Origin: CAYQMF01 sp964418595
Lineage (GTDB): Bacteria > Planctomycetota > UBA1135 > UBA2386
Length of the DNA: 34,851 nucleotides
Assembly: GCA_964418595.1 (NCBI GenBank)
Contig: CAYQMF010000067.1
Location: 1-34,851, forward strand
Direction: 5' to 3'
Under the pieces are notes generated by a model. It was not told the origin of the DNA and searched no databases. It was given only the letters and a program-made list of their open reading frames with translations. Below, in pieces: positions 22,404-29,531 of this stretch (positions within the stretch are counted from its first letter, which is position 1; each line of letters starts with the position of its first letter). The position numbers and the translations under genes are program-made.

Positions 22404-23569
22404 ACATGCCACTCCTGCATCGAATCTACGTCGGCCTCGGCAGCCTGAAGCTGACCGTCGTCCTGCTCGCGTGTCTGACCCTGCTCACCTTCGTGGGCAC
22501 GCTCGCGCAGGTGGACAAGGGGCTGTTCGACGCGCAGCGGTTGTACTTCGACTCGTGGGTCGTGCTGCACCCGGTGCGCTACCTCACGATCCCGCTCCCG
22601 GGTGGTCAGCTCGTGATGGTGGTGCTGTTCGTCAACCTGCTCATCGGCGGCTTCCTGCGCATCCGCCGCAGCAAGCGGCTCGTGGGGGTGTACGTCGCGC
22701 ACGTCGGCATCGCCCTGCTGCTCCTGGCCGGCTTCGTCAAGCTGCACCACTCCGACGACGGCTACCTCGCGCTGTTCGAGCAGGACCGCGCCAACTACTT
22801 CGAAAGCCACTACCACTGGGAGCTCGTGGTGGCGGGTCCCTCGGGACGTGAGTTCGTCGTGCCGGAAGCGACGCTGCTGGAAGCGACCGACCACCGCGTC
22901 CGCCTCCAGCATGTCGATCTGCCGTTCGACCTGCGCATCGAGGGCTTTGCGCCCAACGCCACGCCGCGACCGGCGCGCGAGAACGACATCGGCGGCGACG
23001 AAGTGGAGGGCGTGTTCCTGGAGCGGCGGCCGCGCGCCAAGGAGCGCGAGGGCGATCAGCCCGGCGTCTACGTCGCGGTGCGCGGCAAGGACGGAGTCGA
23101 GCGCCGCAACATCCTGTGGGGTTCGGACATGCTCCGGCCGCGGGCCTGGAAGACCGAGATCGATGGCGCGACCTGGGCCTTCGATCTCCGCCACGAGCGC
23201 TTCGAGCTGCCGTTCACGGTGCGCCTCGACGACTTCAAGAAGGAAGAGCATCCCGGCACGCGCATCGCGAGTTCCTACGCGAGCGACATCACCCAGCTCA
23301 CCGGCGGCAGCGAACGCCCGGTGGAGATCAAGATGAACGAGCCCCTCCGCGACGCGGGCTTCGTGCTCTTCCAGAGTTCGTGGGGGCCTCCCGACGCCGA
23401 GCCGGGTGAGCCGCTGTACTCGCAGTTCTCGGTCGTGCGCAACCCTTCCGATCACTGGCCGCTGATCGCCTGCGTCGTCCTCGCCATTGGCCTGCTGGTT
23501 CACTTCGGGTCGCGCCTGCAACGGTCGGTCAGCACGACCCTCGTCCGCGACATGGGTACTTCCGCATGA
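22400..23569 (+). CDS. resB: ResB-like cytochrome c biogenesis protein
   Basis: 389 aa; ATG inside an ATGA overlap with the previous stop, with GCGAGG just upstream. ResB-type layout: TM1 about 16-35 (LKLTVVLLACLTLLTFVGTLAQ), TM2 about 66-86 and TM3 about 95-113. A large periplasmic beta-rich domain follows (about 120-345; LPFDLRIEGFAPN, PFTVRLDDFKKEEHPGT, the conserved GFVLFQSSWGPPD), then TM4 about 352-372. The motif LDDFKKEEHPGT-x-x-S-x-Y resembles the D-F-x-x-x-x-Y-P-G-T-x-x-P-x-S-F-x-S segment of the family. ResB and CcsA form the System II haem handling and ligation complex. It overlaps the CcsA gene by 4 nt. Confidence 0.88.
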   Translation: MNMPLLHRIYVGLGSLKLTVVLLACLTLLTFVGTLAQVDKGLFDAQRLYFDSWVVLHPVRYLTIPLPGGQLVMVVLFVNLLIGGFLRIRRSKRLVGVYVAHVGIALLLLAGFVKLHHSDDGYLALFEQDRANYFESHYHWELVVAGPSGREFVVPEATLLEATDHRVRLQHVDLPFDLRIEGFAPNATPRPARENDIGGDEVEGVFLERRPRAKEREGDQPGVYVAVRGKDGVERRNILWGSDMLRPRAWKTEIDGATWAFDLRHERFELPFTVRLDDFKKEEHPGTRIASSYASDITQLTGGSERPVEIKMNEPLRDAGFVLFQSSWGPPDAEPGEPLYSQFSVVRNPSDHWPLIACVVLAIGLLVHFGSRLQRSVSTTLVRDMGTSA

Positions 23570-25563
23570 TCCGCCTCCTCCTGGTCGCGCTGACCTTTCT
23601 CTTCGCCGGTTGCTCGGGAGCACTCGACGCCAAGCTCCGCGTGCGCCAGCAGCCGTGGAGCACCGACGCGCTCGACGCCGTCGCCGCGCTGCCCGCGCAG
23701 GATGGCGGCCGCATCAAGCCGCTGTCGACCGTGGCGATGTTCGCCTTGCTCGGCATCAACGGCAACCGCGAGTTCACCCTGCGCTGGAGCGACGGCCAGA
23801 GCGAAACCTTGAGTCCGACGGCGTGGCTCCTCGACTGCCTGTTCTTCCCGGAGCAGGCGCGCCACTACCGCTGTCTGCGCATCGACAACGACGAGGCGGT
23901 GGTCGCCCTCGGCCTGCACTTCGACGACCGCAAGCGGCTCGATCGCTACAGCTACGAGGAGCTGCGGCCCGCGCACGACCGGCTGATGGAACTGGGCAGC
24001 AAGTACCAGAGGATCGACGCCAAGGTCCGCACGCCGGTCCAGCAGCAGGTCTTCACCCTGGCGAACCAGGTGGTGCTCCTCGACCGCATGCTCGCCTGGT
24101 TGGACTTCGCGCGCGCGCGGATCGACGTGCAGCGCACCGACGGCCTGAGGGCAAGCTTTGCGGGCGAGTCACGGCGGCCGGTGTCGTGGGTGCTGAAGAA
24201 CCTGCCCGTGCTGCTCACCATGCGCGAGGTCGTGCGCGACGGCACCGACCGCATGACCGAGGAGCGCCGGGCGGCGGAGAGCGCCGGCCTGAAGGCGCTC
24301 TTCGACGACCTCTACGGGTGTCTGCGCGCCGCCGACGCCATCGCCTTCCTGCCGCCTGGCGACGCCAAGGCGCAGACCTGGTGGCACATGCACGACCTCG
24401 TCGGCGGCATTTCCCGCGGCGTCGAGCAGGATCCGCGCCATCTGCAGGCCGTGGAGCAACTGGAGGCGATGGCCGCGGCCCGCGACCGGCCCGCGGACTT
24501 CGCCACGGCGGCGACCGCGTTGCTCACCAACACGCGCGGCGCCGCGGCCATGCGCGGTGAGTACGGCAAGATCCGCACGGAGATCTCCTTCTACCGCGCC
24601 GACTGGTTCTACCGCGCGCTCCTGGTGTTCGGGCTGGCCTTCGTCCTCGCTGCGTTCTGCTGGGCGCGTCCGACCGGCGCGTGGATGGTGCGCGCCGCGA
24701 CCGGATCCGTCGGCGTGGGCACGCTGCTCCTGATCGCGGGGATCACGACGCGCTGCATCATCCGCGGTCGGCCGCCGGTCTCGACCCTCTACGAGACGAT
24801 CCTGTTCATCACCGCGATCGCGGCGATGGTCGGCCTCGCCATCGAGTGGCTGAATCGCCGCCGCGTCGGACTGACCCTCGCGGCGTTCTCCGGCATGGGT
24901 GGGATGTTCCTGGCGCGCTGGTTCGAGGAACTCGAAGGCCAGGACACCATGCCGCAACTCGTCGCCGTGCTGGACACCAACTTCTGGCTCAGCACGCACG
25001 TGACGACCGTGACGATGGGGTACTCGGCCGGCCTCTTCGCCGCGTTGCTCGGCGGGCTCTACATCCTCGGCAAGCTCACCGGCCTGGCCGACGCCGCGCT
25101 GCTCCGCTCGTACTCCAGGATGCTGTACGGTGTGCTCTGCTTCGGGCTGCTGTTCTCGCTGGTCGGCACGATCCTCGGCGGCATCTGGGCCAACTACTCG
25201 TGGGGCCGCTTCTGGGGCTGGGACCCGAAGGAGAACGGCGCCCTCCTCATCTGCCTGGCGGAGATCGCCATCCTGCACGCGCGCATGACCGGCTGGCTCA
25301 AGCAGCACGGCATGGCCATGGCCGCGGTCGGCAACGGCGTCGTGGTGGCGTTCTCGTGGTGGCACGTGAACCTGCTGGGCGTCGGGTTGCACAGCTACGG
25401 CTTCACGGGCGGCATCCTCACCTGGCTGACGATCTTCTACGCAAGCCAGCTCGCGCTCCTCGTCGCCGGCGTCGTCGCCTGGTACCGCGCGCCTGCGCCG
25501 GCACCCGAGGCACGCGAAGCGGACCTCGACCTGCCGGTGTCGGCCGCGGAGACCGCCTCGTAG
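23566..25563 (+). CDS. ccsA: CcsA-type cytochrome c assembly protein with long N-terminal extension
   Basis: 665 aa; ATG overlaps the ResB stop as ATGA. Residues 1-16 are a signal-like segment ending AGC, a possible lipoprotein or first membrane anchor. Residues 20-345 are a soluble extension that includes QDGGRIKPLSTVAMFAL (45-61), similar to the GR-x-K/R-P-L-D-T segment of long CcsA variants. The CcsA part (about 345-640) has eight or so helices and PPVSTLYETILF (403-414). The tryptophan-rich haem motif is WGRFWGWDPKENGALL (546-561), and conserved His478, His600 and His609 are present. It is the membrane haem exporter/ligase subunit of System II, acting with ResB. Confidence 0.92.
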   Translation: MIRLLLVALTFLFAGCSGALDAKLRVRQQPWSTDALDAVAALPAQDGGRIKPLSTVAMFALLGINGNREFTLRWSDGQSETLSPTAWLLDCLFFPEQARHYRCLRIDNDEAVVALGLHFDDRKRLDRYSYEELRPAHDRLMELGSKYQRIDAKVRTPVQQQVFTLANQVVLLDRMLAWLDFARARIDVQRTDGLRASFAGESRRPVSWVLKNLPVLLTMREVVRDGTDRMTEERRAAESAGLKALFDDLYGCLRAADAIAFLPPGDAKAQTWWHMHDLVGGISRGVEQDPRHLQAVEQLEAMAAARDRPADFATAATALLTNTRGAAAMRGEYGKIRTEISFYRADWFYRALLVFGLAFVLAAFCWARPTGAWMVRAATGSVGVGTLLLIAGITTRCIIRGRPPVSTLYETILFITAIAAMVGLAIEWLNRRRVGLTLAAFSGMGGMFLARWFEELEGQDTMPQLVAVLDTNFWLSTHVTTVTMGYSAGLFAALLGGLYILGKLTGLADAALLRSYSRMLYGVLCFGLLFSLVGTILGGIWANYSWGRFWGWDPKENGALLICLAEIAILHARMTGWLKQHGMAMAAVGNGVVVAFSWWHVNLLGVGLHSYGFTGGILTWLTIFYASQLALLVAGVVAWYRAPAPAPEAREADLDLPVSAAETAS

Positions 25564-25564
25564 C

Positions 25565-26161
25565 ATGCCGCCGATGGACTCCGCCTCCCTCCGCGCCGCG
25601 ATCGGCAAGACCATCGAGGAGAGCATCGCGACCAAACAGCGCCTGCTCGCGGACTGTCTGCCCGACGTGCAGACCCTGTGCGAGGCCGCGCTCGCCTGCA
25701 TCCGCGGCGGCGGCACGATCTTCTTCTGCGGCAATGGCGGCTCGTCGTGCGACGCCGCGCACGCCGTCGGCGAACTGGTGGGCTGGTTCGAGAAGAAGGA
25801 CCGGCCGCCGTACGCCGCCGTGGCGCTCGGCCACGAGGTGCCGACCCTGACCGCGATCGGCAACGATGCCGGCTACGAGCACGTGTTCGCGCGTCAGCTC
25901 GCGGCGTTGGCGAAGCCCGGCGACCTGCTGGTGGGGTTCTCCACGTCCGGCGGCAGCAAGAACGTGATCGCCGCGGTCGAAGCGGCCAGGCGCGTGCCGA
26001 TCCGTACCATCGCGCTCACCGGCAGCAAGCCGAGCAAGCTCGCCGAGCTGGTCGATCTCTGTGTGCGCGTGCCGTCGACGAACACCGCGCGCATCCAGGA
26101 GAGCCACCTCCTGTGCGTGCACCTGCTGTGCGCGGCGGTCGAAGCGGGGATGGCGCCGTAG
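25565..26161 (+). CDS. gmhA: phosphoheptose isomerase-like SIS protein (GmhA-type)
   Basis: 198 aa; starts 1 nt after the CcsA stop (ATG 25565, or ATG 25574 for the shorter form). SIS-fold motifs: FFCGNGGSSCDAAHAVGELV (family GNGGSAADAQHxAAE), PTLTAIGNDAGYEHVFARQL, VGFSTSGGSKNV, then PSTNTARIQESHLLCVHLLC, which carries the active-site Glu and His of the family. GmhA converts sedoheptulose-7-phosphate to D-glycero-D-manno-heptose-7-phosphate for lipopolysaccharide core or S-layer glycans. It stands without other heptose genes here and follows the cytochrome operon. Another sugar-phosphate isomerase of the same fold (DiaA-like) is a less likely alternative. It converges on the next gene with a 5-bp gap. 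Confidence 0.87.
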   Translation: MPPMDSASLRAAIGKTIEESIATKQRLLADCLPDVQTLCEAALACIRGGGTIFFCGNGGSSCDAAHAVGELVGWFEKKDRPPYAAVALGHEVPTLTAIGNDAGYEHVFARQLAALAKPGDLLVGFSTSGGSKNVIAAVEAARRVPIRTIALTGSKPSKLAELVDLCVRVPSTNTARIQESHLLCVHLLCAAVEAGMAP

Positions 26162-26166
26162 CGCCG

Positions 26167-26862
26167 CTACCGGCCCTGCACCACGAACGCGCGGCCGACC
26201 GCGTCGGCCACGCCCGGCAGCACACGCAGCCGGCCGTCGCTGTCGGCGCGGGTCGACTGCAGCGTCGCCAGCGCCGCCTCCAGGATCGGATCTGCCGGGC
26301 GGTCGCTCGGCGGCGCACCGCGCATGCCCTGTCCGGGAGCGAACAGGTACATCGACTGGTCGATCGGCGCGCCCGACGCCCGCGTCATGTGCCCCATCTG
26401 CCGCACGCTTCGCAACGAAGCCTCGAGGCCGGTGAGCCGGTCGCGGCTCACCACGACGAGGTAGTGGATGGGACCGACGATGGCGTGCGTCGGCCAGTTC
26501 ATGGCGAAGCCGTCGAAGGTGCCGGGCAGCGCGACGGTGCCGGCCGGGAGGGGGTTGCCCGGTGCGGCCGCGAGGCGCTCGGAGGGAAACAGAGCGATCG
26601 TGCCTTGCACCTGCGACCAGCTCGCCACGTACACGAAGGCCGGGTAGGGCAGGTCGAGTTCCAGCCGGAGCGCCGTACCGGCGGCCAGCTCCGTGAGCTG
26701 CGGGACCTTGCGCATGTCGTCGCCGACGCGCCAGCGCAGGCTCGGTTGCGGGTCGAACGCGGGGAGCGCCATGCCGCCGAGCAGGACGGTCATCGACAGC
26801 AGGCTGGCGACCGTGAGGAAGACGGTCGCCTGGCTGCGGCGCTGGCCTGCGGGGTGCGGCAT
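26167..26862 (-). CDS. membrane-anchored or secreted DUF4384-like protein
   Basis: 231 aa. A basic N-terminus and hydrophobic segment (QATVFLTVASLLSMTVLLGG) form a signal anchor. The exported part contains LRLELDLPYPAFVYVASWSQ, then VQGTIALFPSERL and NPLPAGTVALPGTFDGF. This is the pattern of DUF4384-like domains (strand, Gly, FPN/S, N-x-(I/L)-x-A-G-x-x-x-(I/L)-P). A downstream VVVSRDRLTGLE and a variable C-terminus follow. Such domains often occur in kinase or peptidoglycan-associated proteins; here it stands alone. Likely transcribed with the SDR gene, 36 bp away. Confidence 0.6.
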   Translation of the reverse strand: MPHPAGQRRSQATVFLTVASLLSMTVLLGGMALPAFDPQPSLRWRVGDDMRKVPQLTELAAGTALRLELDLPYPAFVYVASWSQVQGTIALFPSERLAAAPGNPLPAGTVALPGTFDGFAMNWPTHAIVGPIHYLVVVSRDRLTGLEASLRSVRQMGHMTRASGAPIDQSMYLFAPGQGMRGAPPSDRPADPILEAALATLQSTRADSDGRLRVLPGVADAVGRAFVVQGR

Positions 26863-26897
26863 CGCGACAGGTTAGCGGTCCACGCCGACCGGCGCGA

Positions 26898-27638
26898 TCA
26901 CCTGCCGCCGCGGTGCAGCCTGGTCGTCGATGCCTGGTCGGTGGGCTTGACGATCATGCTGTCGATGTCGACGTGCGGCGGCCGGCTCACCGCGAACCAG
27001 ATGCACTCGGCGATGTCCTCGGCGGTCAGCGGGCGCGTGTCTTGGTAGACCTTCGCGGCGCGCGCGGCGTCGCCGTCGAAGCGCACGAGGCTGAAGTCGG
27101 TCTCGACCATGCCGGGGTCGATGCTCGTGACGCGCACGCGCGAGCCCAGGGTCTCGAGCCGGATCGCCTGCGTGATCGACTGCAGGGCGCGCTTGCTCGC
27201 GCAGTACACGCCGCCGTTCTCGTACGTCTCGTGCCCGGCCAGCGAGCCGAGCATCACGATGTGACCGCTGCGGCGCGCGAGCATCTCCTTCAGCACCGGC
27301 TGGGTGACGTGCAGCACGCCCATCACGTTGGTCTCGACCATCTCGCGCCAGTGCGCGAGTTCGCCGTCGACGACCGGGGCGAGCCCCTTGGCCTTGCCGG
27401 CGTTGTTGATCAGCACGTCGACCGGCCCATGCGCCGCGCGCGCGCCGGCCAGGAAGGTCTCGACGCTCGCTGGATCGCACACGTCGAGGGCGTGGCAGAA
27501 GCTGTCCGCGAGCCCCTGGTCGAGCTGCTCCGGGTTGCGGGCGCCGAGCGAGAGGCGGTAGCCCTGGCGGGCGAGGAGGGCGGCGGTGGCGGCGCCGATG
27601 CCCTTGCTGGCACCGGTGACGATGGCGTGCGGTCGCAT
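26898..27638 (-). CDS. short-chain dehydrogenase/reductase (YdfG-like)
   Basis: 246 aa, ATG start. Rossmann fold: TGASKGIGAATAALLA (8-23) at the cofactor-binding turn, ARNPEQLDQ after strand 2 (an Arg there fits NADP), NNAGKAKGLAP, the catalytic Ser in GSLAG, YCASKRALQ with Tyr and Lys, and DPGMVETDFSLVRF in the substrate loop. The sequence is closest in pattern to 3-hydroxy-acid / serine dehydrogenases of the YdfG type. The C-terminus ends in a Lys/Arg/His-rich tail. The substrate is not known. Probably first gene of a unit with the DUF4384-like gene. Confidence 0.9.
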   Translation of the reverse strand: MRPHAIVTGASKGIGAATAALLARQGYRLSLGARNPEQLDQGLADSFCHALDVCDPASVETFLAGARAAHGPVDVLINNAGKAKGLAPVVDGELAHWREMVETNVMGVLHVTQPVLKEMLARRSGHIVMLGSLAGHETYENGGVYCASKRALQSITQAIRLETLGSRVRVTSIDPGMVETDFSLVRFDGDAARAAKVYQDTRPLTAEDIAECIWFAVSRPPHVDIDSMIVKPTDQASTTRLHRGGR

Positions 27639-27674
27639 GGGCCAGGGTTATAGGTCCTGACCCCGCGTCTGTAT

Positions 27675-27691
27675 CGCCGGCGTGGCCGGCG
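27675..27691 (-). terminator. hairpin past the beta-helix gene
   Basis: Perfect 7-bp stem CGCCGGC-GTG-GCCGGCG, 13 nt after the stop of the minus-strand beta-helix gene. It has no T-run, so it is a weak terminator candidate. Confidence 0.4.
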
Positions 27692-27703
27692 CCGCGCCGC
27701 ACT

Positions 27704-29338
27704 TCACTGCACGAAGGTGACGTTCTCGTCGTTGCTGAACGCGGTCAGCGCGGGTCCGGGGCCGATGACCGCCACCGCGCTCGACAGGGTCGTGCCGATC
27801 ATCGCGCGCGGGATGAAGAGGCCCCCGAGCGGGAAGGGCACGCCGCCGCGGCCGACGCCGTCGAGGACGCCGGCGAAGCCGGTGACGGAGAAGGTGAGCG
27901 CGTCCAGGTTGAGCGGGAGGTGCAGCCCGCCGAAGTCGAAGCCCGGCTGCGTGCCGCTGAGGCTGAACAGCACGACGAACACGTTGCCGGCGTTGCCCGA
28001 CCCGCCGTCGACGCTGTAGTTGACGTTGGTCGGCGCCGCCACGGAGACGGTGGCCACGTCGGCCCAGTGCAGCACCTTTCCCGCCACCGCTTCGTCGGCG
28101 CCGATGTCGACGACGCCGCCGGCCACGCGCGGGTCACCCTCGAAGTCGCGCGCGGGGAGGCCGACCGCACCGTTGTTGCCGGCGTTGCGGCACGGCGAGC
28201 CCGAAGCGAGGCGATGGTTGCCCGACAGCGAGTTGAGCAGCATCGGCGCGGCGTTGATGTTGCCGGTGCCGGGGTAGCCGCCAGTGACGTCGCTGTAGGT
28301 CACGTTGGCCGACGGCGGCTGCGCGTTGGCGTCGAGGCCGGTGAACGCGAACTCGCCGAGCCCGCCGTTGTTCCACACGATGCAGTTGGTGACGTCAGCC
28401 GAGACGTTGCGGCCGAAGGCCCCGGCGTTGGCGTAGCCGGCCACGCCGCCGCCCTGGTTGTCGACGATCGTGTTGTTGACCACCAGCGCGCCGGTGACGT
28501 TGAAGTACTTGATCCCGCCGCCGTTGCTGTTGCTGACGTTGCCCCAGATCCGGTTGTTGGTGATCGTGGCGACCGCGTTCAGCGAGAACCAGATCCCCGC
28601 GCCGCCGTCGAGGTTGCCGCTCGTGCCCAGCGTCGTGTTGCCGGTGATGCGGTTGCTGTCGATCGTGCAGGTCGCGTTGTAGAGGAGGATGATGCCGCCG
28701 CCGCGCGTGTTGGCGGTGTTGCGCCGGATCGTGCAGTCGCGGATCTCGGCGAGACTGGAAGGCGCGGTGGATCCGAAGCCGCCGACCGCGATCCCGCCGC
28801 CGGACGCGAAGGTCGCGCCGTTCACGACGTTGTCTTCGACCGTGCAACGCTCGATCAGTGGCGACGTGACGATCCCGCCCGGATAGTCCGACGCCCCGAT
28901 CCCGCCGCCGTAGGTGCCGGCCGAGTTGTTGCGCACGATGCAGTCGCGGATGGTCGGCGACGCGCCGTTGACGCGGATGCCGCCGCCGACGTTCGCCGCG
29001 GTCGCGCCGGGGTTCGAGCCGCCGCGGATCGTGAAGCCCTCGAGGACCGCCGCGCGCGTCGAGCCGGTGGGGAAGGTCACCGTCGGCAGCGACTGGGAGC
29101 TGCCGTCGATGGTGGTGAGCAGGGCGCCGGCGGCGGAGCGAATGACGATGTCCTTGCCCTGCACATCGATGTTCTCGAGGTAGGTCCCGGGCAGGACGAA
29201 GACCGTGTCGTTGTTGATCGCGGCGGCGATCGCGCTCTGGATCGTGGGATAGGAGCCGGACGGGACGGTGAGCGTGCTCTGCGCCAGGGCGCTGGGGACG
29301 AAGGCACCGAGAGCGAGGACGAAGGCGAACCTGTGCAT
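27704..29338 (-). CDS. secreted right-handed parallel beta-helix protein
   Basis: 544 aa. The signal peptide is MHRFAFVLALGAFVPSALA, then QSTLTVPSGSYPTIQSAIAA begins the exported part. That opening (SYPTIQSAI...NDTVFVLPGTYLEN) is the usual cap of pectate-lyase-like repeat proteins. The middle (about 75-400) is a run of beta-helix coils with N/G-rich ladders such as GGGI, NNSAGTYGGGI and ITNNRIWGN. The motif VVDIGADEAV closes the helix, and a C-terminal beta domain of about 120 residues follows. No catalytic residues could be assigned, so an adhesive or surface role is as likely as polysaccharide lyase. Large beta-helix proteins of this kind are frequent in Planctomycetota. It is divergent from the kinase gene. 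Confidence 0.85.
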   Translation of the reverse strand: MHRFAFVLALGAFVPSALAQSTLTVPSGSYPTIQSAIAAAINNDTVFVLPGTYLENIDVQGKDIVIRSAAGALLTTIDGSSQSLPTVTFPTGSTRAAVLEGFTIRGGSNPGATAANVGGGIRVNGASPTIRDCIVRNNSAGTYGGGIGASDYPGGIVTSPLIERCTVEDNVVNGATFASGGGIAVGGFGSTAPSSLAEIRDCTIRRNTANTRGGGIILLYNATCTIDSNRITGNTTLGTSGNLDGGAGIWFSLNAVATITNNRIWGNVSNSNGGGIKYFNVTGALVVNNTIVDNQGGGVAGYANAGAFGRNVSADVTNCIVWNNGGLGEFAFTGLDANAQPPSANVTYSDVTGGYPGTGNINAAPMLLNSLSGNHRLASGSPCRNAGNNGAVGLPARDFEGDPRVAGGVVDIGADEAVAGKVLHWADVATVSVAAPTNVNYSVDGGSGNAGNVFVVLFSLSGTQPGFDFGGLHLPLNLDALTFSVTGFAGVLDGVGRGGVPFPLGGLFIPRAMIGTTLSSAVAVIGPGPALTAFSNDENVTFVQ

Positions 29339-29478
29339 GACCGGGAGGTGGATGGGGTGTCGATCGAGATTCCGAGGCGGCGCGCGCAGCCTACTCGAAG
29401 GCGCGATGGCGCGCCTGCGCGCGCGGCTCCGTCGCCGCGGGAGCCGGGCGCCTTTCGTGCGAGCGGATGCGACAAAAC

Positions 29479-29515
29479 GCGCGTCACGCGCCAGACCTTG
29501 CGGTCAACTGCAAGG
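29479..29515 (+). promoter_or_regulatory. two inverted repeats upstream of the kinase-FGE gene
   Basis: GCGCGT-C-ACGCGC (29479-29491) is a 13-bp near-perfect dyad. CCTTGC (29496-29501) and GCAAGG (29510-29515) form a second one with an 8-nt spacer. They lie in the divergent region between the beta-helix and kinase genes, 17-53 bp before the GTG start. They are operator candidates, or hairpins in the leader. No clear -10/-35 elements were recognised. Confidence 0.4.
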
Positions 29516-29531
29516 CAGCGACACCCCACCC

